In this document: positions 13,229-21,452 of the stretch, in pieces
Layout: each line of letters starts with the position of its first letter
Numbering within the stretch: position 1 is the first letter of the stretch
Origin: Spirochaetaceae bacterium
GTDB lineage: Bacteria; Spirochaetota; Spirochaetia; DSM-27196; PXBQ01
Direction of reading: 5' to 3'
Length of the DNA: 43,290 nucleotides
NCBI GenBank assembly: GCA_007695285.1
Contig: REEC01000159.1
Coordinates: forward strand, 1-43,290
Made by a program: the position numbers and the translations under genes
The notes under the pieces: model-generated
Told to the model about the DNA's origin: nothing
Seen by the model: the letters and a program-made list of their open reading frames with translations, nothing else
Database searches by the model: none

Positions 13229-15607
13229 CTACGGAAGTACGTCGATGTCGGCGGTGTACTCCACGACCTGCGCGATTCGGTCGCTCGTCGCCGCGAGGTG
13301 CAGCCGGTACAACCCGGGCCAGAGCGTGTTTGTGATGTCCGCCCCGATGCGCACGGTGAACGTGTTGGATGCCGTCCGGCTTGCCGTTCCCGACGTCACG
13401 ACCGAACCGTCGACCGGGTCGATCATGACGTACCGAAGGTCGAGTTCTCCTTCGCCGTCGACTGTAATTGTGTACGTGACCTCGCTTCCGGGTTCGATGT
13501 CGGGCGTTTGCGGCGGTCGAATCGCGATTCTCGGTGCCGCCCCGAACAGCCAATCTCCGGGTTTGAACGGATAACTCGGATCGCGGAACGCGCGCAGTTC
13601 GGCGAACTGCGCGGGTGGGTCGTACGCCGCGAGGTAGAACGGCCCGTTGCTGATCACGAGATTGCCGTGGTCGGTGAACCATTTGAGCGCGGCTTGATAC
13701 CGTTCGACCGCACGATCGGCGGTCATGAGGTTTCGGTCACCGACCTGGAAGACACCCTGTGGGACAAAACGCGACTGCCGGAACGTCTGAAGAGTCCGCT
13801 GTACGAGCCGTGCGTCGCGGTCCATTACGAGGCTCAGCCACGGGACGTTGAACCGGCTCGCGGCGGTGTCGCTGTACGCGCCGCGCCGCTGCGAAAAAAC
13901 GACGTCGTCCATCGCCGCGAGGATCTCCCACGGCATTCCCAGCCCCGAAGGCGTCGCGTACGACGCGATGTACGCCTCCTCGAAGTGCCAGAAATCGACG
14001 TAGACTTCGATCCGGTTCTCGTCGAGAATCCGGAATCCTTTGAAAGTCTCGAGATACGGACGCGCGGTAACCCCGAGCGCGACTTCGATCCGCGCTTTGT
14101 CGGTGTCGTACGCGAGCTCGTAACTCTGCGCGAGCGCGTACATCACGTCGGCCATCGAGATCTGAATGCCGTGATGCCACTTCGACTGAAAGAACTTTGA
14201 GTAGTCGTACACGACGCGGCTCGTCGCCTGTGCGCCGGCCGCCGGATCCCAGCGGTTTGCCCGCGCGTTCCAGACGACCGCACCGGACGGAACCGCGATC
14301 CGGCCGTCAGGGCCCGCGGTTTCGACCGTGAATTCGGCGCGCACGGGTTCGGGCATTCCGGTGAACGGGTGGTTCCAGACCGCGGGGTCGGTAATATACC
14401 GCCAGATGTCGACGCTGTAGACGTCGCCGAATCCACCGACCGGGTTCCACGTCGTGCGCTCGGTCCAGACCCAGAGGTGACCGACCCTGAGGTCGCCGGT
14501 GCCCGGGATATGCGCTTCGCGCAGCGTCCACGGCGAGCGCGGCCCCGCGGTGATGTCCTCGGTCATACCCGTGAGCGTGTTTTGCGCCGGGAAGCTGTTC
14601 ATCGCGGTCGCGAGCCAGACGCGAACCGACTCGTCGAGCCCGAGCTCGGTCATCCTACGGTAAATATCGTCGCGCTCGTTACGGTCGCTGAACTCACCGC
14701 GGAAAAGCCGTTGGCCGAGTAGATCGAGCTCATCGTTCTCGTACTGCCAGAACCCGATCTCTTTCCAGCCGGGCATGTTCCCGAGCCACGGCGCGTTCAT
14801 CTGATTCACGTTCGAGAAGTCGTACCGCGTCGGCGACGAGCGACCCCAACCTTCGGTGTAGATGTGCCACTCGAACGACTTCGGATCGGTCGAGTACACC
14901 GACATCACCGCCGCTGCGAACGGCCGGTACGACACGCTCACCATAAACCCGGCGCGCTCGAGCTCGCGCCGCAGCAGATCGCCGATGTCGCGCCGTTCGT
15001 CCTCGACTCGCGCGACGAGCCGAACCCGAATCGGCTGCCCACCGATGCTCCAGAAACCGCCCGATCGAGTCGCTCCCGCGTTTTGCATCGCCGAGGCGAT
15101 CATCTCGCGCGCGTACTCGGGATCGTACGTGATTCCCGATCCGCGCGCGGTCTCAAACACGGTGAGGTAATCGAAGTCGTGTGGACTCACGTGCGTGATC
15201 ATCGGCCGAGCCATGCCGCGGTAAATCTCGCGCGCTATGAACTCACGGTCGACAAGATACTGAACGGCCTGCCGGACTTCCTTGATCGAGAACGGATTGA
15301 GATCACCCGCCGCGGCAGGGGCGGGGTTCAACAAGAGCGAGACCGTCGACGCCGGAGCTTCGTAGAGATTGAACGCCGGATTCCCGCGCAGGCGTTGCGC
15401 CGCGGCGGTCTTGAGGCTGAACATGTAGAGGTCCATCTGGTTCGCTTCGAGATCGCGTGGAGCGCGGTCGACGTCGAACGCGCGGAAAAGAATGCGGTCG
15501 GCGGCAGGCCCCGGGCGCGAGTGTGGGACCTCGGCCCACAGCGGAAGAGACACGGACGCGACGAGCACCGCCGCGACAAGGTACCGTATGATCGTACGAT
15601 TGCGCAT
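13229..15607 (-). CDS. Circularly permuted SBP_bac_5-type solute-binding protein with C-terminal beta-sandwich
   Basis: A 792-residue secreted protein with signal peptide 1-25 (LVAAVLVASVSLPLWA) and a GGAG ribosome site. Segment order is inverted relative to DppA/OppA. Residues 37-365 match the canonical middle and C-terminal part: ADRILFRAF, IKEVRQAVQYLVDREFI (DppA DVKVRQALTYAVNKDAI), YDPEYAREMIASAMQNAG (YDPEKAKALLKEAG). Residues 373-680 then match the canonical N-terminal part: LRVG..., TWNPVGGFGDVYS, ITDPAVW, SKWHHGIQISMADVMYALA (the WHDG...ADDVVFS strand), SNGPFYLAAYDP (GTGPFQLQQY). A separate Ig-like domain (about 693-792) follows. No lipobox is seen, unlike many soluble SBPs of Gram-positives. 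It probably binds an oligopeptide or oligosaccharide for the adjacent permeases. I have seen similarly ordered archaeal proteins, so the permutation may be a family trait. Confidence 0.85.
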   Translation of the reverse strand: MRNRTIIRYLVAAVLVASVSLPLWAEVPHSRPGPAADRILFRAFDVDRAPRDLEANQMDLYMFSLKTAAAQRLRGNPAFNLYEAPASTVSLLLNPAPAAAGDLNPFSIKEVRQAVQYLVDREFIAREIYRGMARPMITHVSPHDFDYLTVFETARGSGITYDPEYAREMIASAMQNAGATRSGGFWSIGGQPIRVRLVARVEDERRDIGDLLRRELERAGFMVSVSYRPFAAAVMSVYSTDPKSFEWHIYTEGWGRSSPTRYDFSNVNQMNAPWLGNMPGWKEIGFWQYENDELDLLGQRLFRGEFSDRNERDDIYRRMTELGLDESVRVWLATAMNSFPAQNTLTGMTEDITAGPRSPWTLREAHIPGTGDLRVGHLWVWTERTTWNPVGGFGDVYSVDIWRYITDPAVWNHPFTGMPEPVRAEFTVETAGPDGRIAVPSGAVVWNARANRWDPAAGAQATSRVVYDYSKFFQSKWHHGIQISMADVMYALAQSYELAYDTDKARIEVALGVTARPYLETFKGFRILDENRIEVYVDFWHFEEAYIASYATPSGLGMPWEILAAMDDVVFSQRRGAYSDTAASRFNVPWLSLVMDRDARLVQRTLQTFRQSRFVPQGVFQVGDRNLMTADRAVERYQAALKWFTDHGNLVISNGPFYLAAYDPPAQFAELRAFRDPSYPFKPGDWLFGAAPRIAIRPPQTPDIEPGSEVTYTITVDGEGELDLRYVMIDPVDGSVVTSGTASRTASNTFTVRIGADITNTLWPGLYRLHLAATSDRIAQVVEYTADIDVLP

Positions 15608-15639
15608 ATTTTTCTCCGTAATCGTTCGATCCGCGGCCG

Positions 15640-17844
15640 CTACTCGCGGCTGCGGATCATATCGTCGAGATCGCGAATTCTGTCGAGCAACTCGAGATAC
15701 ATCGTCTCGATGTTTCCAAATCCAAACTCCGTGTAGTACGACGTCGAGGCCATGTTGCCGGACTGGTCGTACACCGCGAGACGTTGCGGGCCTTCACCGG
15801 TGATCGGGACGTAGAGACTCGTGGTAAACCGGCCTTCAAGGTTCGTTCGCGCCGATGCGATCGTCGCGTCTTCGAGCGTGACGAACACGGTCATGTCGGG
15901 CTGGAAGTTGAAGCCTTGGACCGTGATGTTCTGCCCACCGGGCCCAGACGGCGGTGAGATGAAAATATCCGGCGAGCGGATCGGTCGTTGCCGCGCAAAT
16001 CCGATCTTCTGGTTGATGCCTCCAAACTCTCCGAGCCGTGTATCGGCCCACACCATGTACACGTCGTCTTCGGTCGCCTCGATCGCGAAGTAGTCGCCGA
16101 TGAACAGTCCACTTGGAAAACCTTTGTTCGGATTCGACGGGAAGTCGGTGACCCGCGTGTCGGGCACGCTGTGACCGAAATCCGGTAACTCGAATCCCCA
16201 CGTGCTGCCACGATCATCGGACGTGGTGTAGTAGATGTGATACCGGATGTGCGCGGGATCGTCGCGCATGTCGCCCCACATCACGTGAAGCGAGCCGTCC
16301 GGAGCCGCAGAGATAGCCGGGAAGAACTGCAAACGGTCGGTGTCGTCGCCGTTGACGCGAAGCGGGCGGCTCCACGTCGCGCCGCGGTCGAACGAGCGGA
16401 TAAAGTAAATATCGCCGTCGTCCTGCGGGCGGTCGGATGGCCGGGCGGTGTACACGACGTACAGCTCGTCGTTCGGCCCGATCGTGACCTGCGGAAACGC
16501 GGCGCCCCAGTACCGGAAAAACGCGTTCCGCGGGCGGAACCCGATCTCGTTGAAGACCGACGCGATCACGGGACTCGAGAACGTCCGGCCGCCGTCGGTA
16601 GACTTAGAAGCGTGAATCTCGGCGAGGCCTTCCATGCTTCCGTCGTCGGTGCTGTCGAGCCACACGACGTACACGGTGCCGTCGGATCCGACGACCGGTT
16701 GAGATCCCTGTACGACGCGGTCGGAGCCGAAGACGCCGGGCGTAACGCCGTCTCCTCCCTCGCCGAAAGACCGCCGAACGGTCGGGCTCACCGCGACCGG
16801 GTCGCTCCACGTGCGTCCGCTGTCTTCGGAGCGGACGACCCGGATCGTCGTCGCCATCTGGCGCGGGATCAAGGTCGGCAGCTCGCCGATCCAGAGAATT
16901 TCGCTTGTTATTTCGAAATCGGTGTACGAGAGATAGATCACGTCGCGATCGGCATCCTGGCGGTGTGGGCCGACGGCGGTCCACGGCTTGTCGAGAAAGC
17001 CCGCGACGATGCGGCCGCGGAGCCGGCCCGAGGCGTCGATCTGCTGGTCCTCGAGCCGCACTTCGCTTCGTGCGGCCGAGATCGTCTCGTCCCACGAAAA
17101 TCCGCCGTCTCGCGACACCGCGACCGCCATGCTCGAGACGATATCTGCGAGCTGTAGCGGCCCGACGGCAAACTCGTCGATACCGATCGAGATCATCGCG
17201 TAGTACACGTTGCCGTCGCGGTCGAACTGGATGACCGGGTCACCGCCGGAGACGCGGTCGTCGAGAAGGAACGGAACCTGGAAAGGACCTTCCCACGACA
17301 ATCCGCCGTCGAGGCTCACGTACGCGGTCACCGCGGGGAAGTTGTAGTCGATAGTCCCCATCACGATGTGATCGGAGTCGTTCGGGTTGACCGCGATGTG
17401 CGGTTCGGTCTGAATCGGTGTGTTACTGAAGTCGCGCGTGATCAAGAGATCCCGGCTGAACGCGGGCGCCGGATCGCGGAACGGGACGAGTAGCCCCCCG
17501 CCGACCGCCTGAAGAGCCGGCGACTGGATCGCAGCCGAGAATCCTTCCGGGATGTTCGGCGGAGTGTAAAGATGGCTCCCGATCGAGTCCCAGTCCATTT
17601 TTGTAAGTGGATTGTGCCCCGGGCGAATCCAGAGCCCGGGATCGATGCCTTCGAGAGTGAGCCACGCGCGGCCCGAGAGAAACTCCTTGACCGGGTCCAT
17701 CGTCATGAGCAGTCGCACGCTCCTGTCGGTCGGCTGTCGCGGTTCGATGTATCCGGACTCCGCGAACGCTGTGCCGGCCGCAAACGCTGCAAGTAGGACG
17801 AACAGGATGAGGGCCGGGAAGAGCCGACCGGTATTTCGTGCCAT
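15640..17844 (-). CDS. Secreted sialidase-like (Asp-box/BNR) protein with C-terminal Ig-like domain
   Basis: A 734-residue exported protein with signal peptide 1-28 (FPALILFVLLAAFAAGTAFA) and a GAGAGG ribosome site. At least six Asp-box repeats of the form S-x-D-x-G-x-(T/S)-W are visible: SLDGGLSWEG, SRDGGFSWDE, SEDSGRTWSD, STDGGRTFSS, SFDRGATWSR and SDDRGSTWGF. This indicates a six-bladed beta-propeller of the sialidase superfamily. Residues about 625-700 (SPPSGPGGQNITVQGFNF) resemble an IPT/TIG or filamin-type Ig domain, followed by a short helix. I cannot identify the sialidase Arg triad with confidence, so catalysis is open; it may be a glycan- or protein-binding propeller. It lies between the acidic secreted protein (23 nt) and the binding-protein gene (32 nt). 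Confidence 0.85.
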   Translation of the reverse strand: MARNTGRLFPALILFVLLAAFAAGTAFAESGYIEPRQPTDRSVRLLMTMDPVKEFLSGRAWLTLEGIDPGLWIRPGHNPLTKMDWDSIGSHLYTPPNIPEGFSAAIQSPALQAVGGGLLVPFRDPAPAFSRDLLITRDFSNTPIQTEPHIAVNPNDSDHIVMGTIDYNFPAVTAYVSLDGGLSWEGPFQVPFLLDDRVSGGDPVIQFDRDGNVYYAMISIGIDEFAVGPLQLADIVSSMAVAVSRDGGFSWDETISAARSEVRLEDQQIDASGRLRGRIVAGFLDKPWTAVGPHRQDADRDVIYLSYTDFEITSEILWIGELPTLIPRQMATTIRVVRSEDSGRTWSDPVAVSPTVRRSFGEGGDGVTPGVFGSDRVVQGSQPVVGSDGTVYVVWLDSTDDGSMEGLAEIHASKSTDGGRTFSSPVIASVFNEIGFRPRNAFFRYWGAAFPQVTIGPNDELYVVYTARPSDRPQDDGDIYFIRSFDRGATWSRPLRVNGDDTDRLQFFPAISAAPDGSLHVMWGDMRDDPAHIRYHIYYTTSDDRGSTWGFELPDFGHSVPDTRVTDFPSNPNKGFPSGLFIGDYFAIEATEDDVYMVWADTRLGEFGGINQKIGFARQRPIRSPDIFISPPSGPGGQNITVQGFNFQPDMTVFVTLEDATIASARTNLEGRFTTSLYVPITGEGPQRLAVYDQSGNMASTSYYTEFGFGNIETMYLELLDRIRDLDDMIRSRE

Positions 17845-17867
17845 TTGTTTACCTCTCTGACCGGACC

Positions 17868-18566
17868 TTAACGGTTCCTGGTCTCGTCGTTGTTCTGGAC
17901 GTAGTACGCCAGGGTATCAAGTCGATTAATCACTGTGAGCATCACCGCGTTCTTGAACGCCTCAAAGCGCCGGTGGAACGCCCACGACCCACCGATGTAG
18001 TAGTCTCGCGCGCGCTCGTCGGGGTCGTCGTATTCGGTCTCGAGCCACTCGAACAACGAGGGTGCCTGGCGAATCACGTTGTTGGCCATCGGTACCAGAC
18101 GAATCGGATCGGATATCGCCGAGAGCTCGCGGATTCTCTTCAGGTAGAGCTCGGCTTCTAGCCGGTCGTGCGGGACTTGTTTTCGCAGTTCGGCCAGAAG
18201 TCGGCGATCGGACTCCACACGGACCATGAGGCTGCGAACCGCGTCGGGAGTATCCATCGCGATCGGCGCGCGATCTATCTGGATTACCATTTCGTCGATC
18301 GAAATAACATCCGTCGCGTCGTCGACCTCGTCGTCGGCTTCGTCCTCGACGTCGGCTTGGTCCTCAGCGTCGGATTCGTCTTCGGCTGCGTCATTGGGCT
18401 GCGAGTCATCCTGCGCATCGGCAGCCGGTTCATCGTTCGACGCGATTCTCTCGCCCAACCCCATCGCAAACGCGATTCCGTCGTACTCCGCGGAGGCGGG
18501 CTGTGCAGCGATAAGACCGAACGCGACGAGAATCGCCACGGCCGTCAATATTGTGGGGTGCTTCAT
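17868..18566 (-). CDS. Secreted acidic protein of unknown function
   Basis: 232 residues from ATG 18566, chosen because GGGAGAA lies just upstream and a clean signal peptide follows (AVAILVAFGLIAAQPASA). An in-frame ATG at 18593 overlaps the previous stop but has no ribosome site. After the signal peptide comes a highly acidic, low-complexity linker of about 45 residues (rich in D, E, A). A mostly helical C-terminal domain follows, with ESDRRLLAELRKQVPHDR, EAELYLKRIRELSAIS and YYIGGSWAFHRRFEAF. I recognise no family. Its place between two other exported proteins and upstream of the ABC transporter suggests a role in the same extracytoplasmic process; the acidic tract could bind calcium or act as a spacer. 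Confidence 0.8.
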   Translation of the reverse strand: MKHPTILTAVAILVAFGLIAAQPASAEYDGIAFAMGLGERIASNDEPAADAQDDSQPNDAAEDESDAEDQADVEDEADDEVDDATDVISIDEMVIQIDRAPIAMDTPDAVRSLMVRVESDRRLLAELRKQVPHDRLEAELYLKRIRELSAISDPIRLVPMANNVIRQAPSLFEWLETEYDDPDERARDYYIGGSWAFHRRFEAFKNAVMLTVINRLDTLAYYVQNNDETRNR

Positions 18567-18589
18567 TGAGTTCTCCCGTCGTTTTTCGG

Positions 18590-19810
18590 TCATACGCGAC
18601 CGCCGCTCATGATGACCTCGATCGCGCGATCGAGAAACGGATCGCGTCCGGCGCGGATCGTCGAGAGGTCCGGAAGCGGCAGCTCAACGTCGGGTTTAAT
18701 CCCGTCGGCCCTGAGCACGGTGCCGCGTGGCGTGACGTACGTTGCTATGATGATATGAAAAAGCGCGCCGCTCGGTAGCTCGAGCATCCTGCCGATCTGC
18801 GATCCACCTTGGGTCGTCTCGCCGACGATCTTGGCTCGATTATGGTCCCTCAACACGGCCGCGAGCACTTCGGCGACGCCCGAGGTGCGGTTGTCGGTGA
18901 TCACGACGAGGTGGTTCCGGTATGCAGCGATCGCGTCCGGGCGGTGAGGAATCGGGTGCTGCTCGTCGCGCGTCGCGACCGCGCCGATCTGCGCGGGGCC
19001 GAGGAACCATTGAGCAAGAACGGCCATAGCCTCGGGGGTTCCCGATCCGATACCGCGTAGGTCCAGAACGATGCCGTTCGTAGAGAGCAGACTCGGGAGC
19101 GCGCGAGAAGCCTGTTCGACGAGATCGATCGTAAGCGCGGGCAGCCGGATGTACCCGACGCCCCTTTGGATCGTGCGCGCTTCAACGCTCGGCCGGAGAT
19201 CGATACGGCCTCGTGTGATAGTAACGTCACGCTCTTCGCCGTCGGGATCGCGGAGCGTCAACGTGACCTCGGTTCCGACCGGGCCGCGTACGCGTTCGGT
19301 CACCTCACTCGAACCCTCGTCTTCGGTGAATCGGTGCCCGTCGGCGGCGACGATCACGTCGCCCATGAGCACCCCGGCGCCTTCGGCCGGCGCCTCGCGG
19401 AACACGCCGACGACGATCACGCCCGTGCCCGGGATCTCGTTGATCATGATCCCGACGCCCGCGTACTCGGTCTCGGGCTCTCCTGCTTGTTGCTCCTGCG
19501 GTTCCGGAACGAGCCACGGGGGAACCACGAACGTGGCCGGATCGTCGAGTTTTGAGATTAGCTCGTCGAGCAGCTCGTACGCGGTTTCACTATCAGGTGC
19601 CTGTTGGATTTTTGTGCGGTACTCATCGCGCAACGACGCCCACGGCGCCCCGCCGAAACTGCCGTCGACGTACCACTCCGATACGACCTGCCAGACGACT
19701 TCGAAGTCGGCAACCGCCCCGCCTTCGCGTGCCTCCTGTGCCGATAGCGACATCGCGACGAGCGCGAAAACAATGAATAGAACGGCAACTCGAACCGTAT
19801 ATTTTCTCAT
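18590..19810 (-). CDS. Secreted S41-family (CtpA-like) protein with PDZ domain, probably catalytically inactive
   Basis: 406 residues with a signal peptide (VAVLFIVFALVAMSLSAQ). A PDZ domain spans about 116-200 (VGIMINEIPGTGVIVVGVF, APAEGAGVLMGDVIVAADG). The S41 core follows (GVGYIRLP, NGIVLDLRGIGSG, RAKIVGETTQGGSQ). Aligning to E. coli Tsp through the conserved Glu, Asp and VGE motifs places Gly311 at the nucleophile Ser430 and Gly336 at the general-base Lys455. Ser310 is adjacent, but no replacement base is obvious. It may be a binding or scaffold pseudoprotease, or use another mechanism. A good promoter lies just upstream, making it the first gene of the long cluster. Its stop overlaps the possible early start of the acidic protein. 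Confidence 0.87.
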   Translation of the reverse strand: MRKYTVRVAVLFIVFALVAMSLSAQEAREGGAVADFEVVWQVVSEWYVDGSFGGAPWASLRDEYRTKIQQAPDSETAYELLDELISKLDDPATFVVPPWLVPEPQEQQAGEPETEYAGVGIMINEIPGTGVIVVGVFREAPAEGAGVLMGDVIVAADGHRFTEDEGSSEVTERVRGPVGTEVTLTLRDPDGEERDVTITRGRIDLRPSVEARTIQRGVGYIRLPALTIDLVEQASRALPSLLSTNGIVLDLRGIGSGTPEAMAVLAQWFLGPAQIGAVATRDEQHPIPHRPDAIAAYRNHLVVITDNRTSGVAEVLAAVLRDHNRAKIVGETTQGGSQIGRMLELPSGALFHIIIATYVTPRGTVLRADGIKPDVELPLPDLSTIRAGRDPFLDRAIEVIMSGGRV

Positions 19811-19830
19811 TTCATACAGACCCTAAGGTA

Positions 19831-19859
19831 AAAATAGACGTACGGCTCCGCGACGTCAA
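19831..19859 (-). promoter_or_regulatory. Promoter of the S41 / ABC-transporter cluster
   Basis: On the minus strand TTGACG (19859-19854), a 17-bp spacer and TATTTT (19836-19831). The start would lie about 14 nt before the ATG at 19810. It is the only good promoter I see for the tightly packed run of genes down to the photolyase. Confidence 0.65.
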
Positions 19860-19903
19860 GGCGAAGCTCGTTTGAAGCACAAATCAATGCGCGGCACGAG
19901 GTC

Positions 19904-21067
19904 TCACTGCGTGTCATGCACGGTGGGTCGGCGGCGTCCAGCGCCGATGAAGACCGACGCCGCGGTCGCGGCGCCCGCCGCGGCCGCGGCGAACATCACA
20001 AATACGTCGTACCGTTCGAACAGAATTCCGCCGAGCGTGACGCCGACCGTCCCTCCAAGCCCGGAAAGCGCGATGTAAAAGAAACTCTGAGCCGTCGCAC
20101 CGAGTCCCCGTGGTGCGATCTCGCGCGCCCGCGAGACCCCCGCGACGTACATCGCGGCGAAACCCGGCCCGTGACAGAGCTGCACCGCGAGCGCCCACGC
20201 CGGATTGCGAATCAGAGCGTACGCGGCAAGGCGCAACGCGGTCACGCCGAGTCCGAACGCGAGAACCGTGTCGGCGCCGAATCGTCGGATCAACCGCGCC
20301 GAGAAGAAAAAGAAGAAGAGCTCGCTGACCGTCGCGACCGCGAGCGCGGCGCCCATCATCGTCTCGGGCGCTCCAAGCTGATCGAGGTAAATGAACAGGA
20401 AGTTATGCACGACGCTGTTCGCCAGCCCCGCGAAGAACGCAACGAGCAGGAACAAACCCCAGCGTCGGTCTCGGAGGAAAAGCGGCAGATTCTTGAGAAT
20501 TTTGACTCCGGCGACGCGGGTCGGGCGAGGCAGCCCAAACGCGGTCGTTCCGCACACGACCATCGCCGCCGCGTACGCGGCGAACACGATCGTGATCGCC
20601 GTGTTTTCGACGATGAACCCGATCACGATCGACGTTACACCCCAGCCGATCGCTCCGAACAGGCGCACGCGCCCGTACTCACCGCCGTTTGCGGCGATTC
20701 CCGTCATCACCGCGTTGTCGGCCGCCGGGATTATCGGCGCGTAGAAAAACGCAAACAGGAACAGGACTGCTCCGATCGCGACGACGTGCGACGGGATGAC
20801 GAGCACCGCACCGAGCGCAGCGGAGAGGTAACACGCCGTGACAAGCACTGTTCGGTGCCGCCCCGTGCGATCGGCGAACGCGCTCCAGATCGCCGCTCCG
20901 GCGACCATCACGATCGGCTTGATGCCGAGAAGCAGACCGATCTGGTCGCCGGGCAGTCCGATGCGCCGGAGGTACAGTCCGAGATACGGCAGGAGACACG
21001 CGGCAGCGGCGAAGTACGTCGCATAGAAGAGGCGGCCGTTTCCGGTTGTTTGTACACGCGGCAACAT
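19904..21067 (-). CDS. MFS transporter (MFS_1-like, about 12 membrane helices)
   Basis: 387 residues from ATG 21067 (a GTG at 21085 is also in frame). Hydrophobic helices run throughout, beginning YATYFAAAACLLPYLGLYL. The helix 2-3 loop motif of the superfamily is visible as SAFADRTGRHR. The sequence GRVRLFGAIGWGVTSIVIGF resembles the LacY/nucleoside-proton-symporter-like branch of MFS (PF12832 or PF01306 type). The substrate is not readable. It is transcribed divergently from the riboflavin operon and the two promoters share -35 DNA, so coordinated control or flavin-related transport is conceivable but unproven. Ribosome site is poor at both starts. Confidence 0.88.
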   Translation of the reverse strand: MLPRVQTTGNGRLFYATYFAAAACLLPYLGLYLRRIGLPGDQIGLLLGIKPIVMVAGAAIWSAFADRTGRHRTVLVTACYLSAALGAVLVIPSHVVAIGAVLFLFAFFYAPIIPAADNAVMTGIAANGGEYGRVRLFGAIGWGVTSIVIGFIVENTAITIVFAAYAAAMVVCGTTAFGLPRPTRVAGVKILKNLPLFLRDRRWGLFLLVAFFAGLANSVVHNFLFIYLDQLGAPETMMGAALAVATVSELFFFFFSARLIRRFGADTVLAFGLGVTALRLAAYALIRNPAWALAVQLCHGPGFAAMYVAGVSRAREIAPRGLGATAQSFFYIALSGLGGTVGVTLGGILFERYDVFVMFAAAAAGAATAASVFIGAGRRRPTVHDTQ

Positions 21068-21076
21068 TCTCGCGAC

Positions 21077-21106
21077 ATCGTACACGAAACCGAATCGGTT
21101 TGACAG
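21077..21106 (-). promoter_or_regulatory. Promoter of the MFS gene, overlapping the riboflavin promoter
   Basis: On the minus strand CTGTCA (21106-21101), an 18-bp spacer and TACGAT (21082-21077), with 9 nt to the ATG at 21067. The -35 occupies the same base pairs as the opposing riboflavin -35. A palindrome AAACCGA-A-TCGGTTT (21087-21101) fills the spacer. Confidence 0.45.
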
Positions 21107-21128
21107 ACGGTACCGAAAAAGGTATGTT
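21100..21128 (+). promoter_or_regulatory. Promoter of the riboflavin operon
   Basis: TTGACA (21100-21105), a 17-bp spacer and TATGTT (21123-21128). The predicted start near 21135 coincides with the first base of the riboswitch P1 stem. Confidence 0.8.
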
Positions 21129-21134
21129 TACAGA

Positions 21135-21277
21135 GTCTTCGGGGCAAGGTGACCCGCGTCTACGCGGGAAATCCTGACCGGCGGTTAAAGCCCGCGATTC
21201 TCCGATCCGTGCAACGCGGTAGGAGATTGAATCGGTGAAATTCCGATGCCGACGGTACAGTCCGGATGGGAGAAGAC
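21135..21277 (+). promoter_or_regulatory. FMN riboswitch (RFN element)
   Basis: All conserved RFN blocks are present: TCTTCGGGGCAAGGTG, CTGACCGGCGGTTAAAGCCC, GGTGAAATTCCGATGCCGAC, and GGTACAGTCCGGATGGGAGAAGA. P1 pairs GTCTTC (21135-21140) with GAAGAC (21272-21277). An extra hairpin CCCGCG-TCTA-CGCGGG sits in the variable P2 position. It binds flavin mononucleotide and represses the downstream rib genes when FMN is plentiful. Confidence 0.97.
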
Positions 21278-21409
21278 CTGGGTTTTTTTGCCGTCTGTTC
21301 CAATTTTTACCGCTTGTCACGCCGTTTACCGTCGGACGCGGAAACCGGAGTTTACAGGCAGCGCAGTCGGCACCGTACAGCGAACGGATCAACACGACTC
21401 AGGACACGC

Positions 21410-21450
21410 GGTCTTCCCCTCGCAAGCCCCGTCTCACGCAGGGGGGTGAG
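21410..21450 (+). promoter_or_regulatory. Putative FMN-controlled Shine-Dalgarno sequestor of ribD
   Basis: GGTCTTCCCC (21410-21419) can pair with the 3' side of the riboswitch P1 (GAAGACC, 21272-21278), competing with P1. If P1 forms, the C-runs at 21417-21430 are free to pair with the ribD ribosome site GGGGGG (21441-21446), and CTCAC/GTGAG can close a loop around it. This suggests translational rather than transcriptional control. The 130-nt spacer is otherwise unexplained. Confidence 0.5.
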
Positions 21451-21452
21451 CA

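Noticed and set aside
12081..13574. Long plus-strand open frame (497 codons) opposite the permease and binding-protein genes
   Set aside because: Low-complexity Arg/Asp/Glu-rich translation; the minus-strand permeases have clear motifs and ribosome sites.
21278..21300. T7 run after the riboswitch as an intrinsic terminator
   Set aside because: No stable hairpin immediately precedes the T-run; control at the ribosome site is the better reading.
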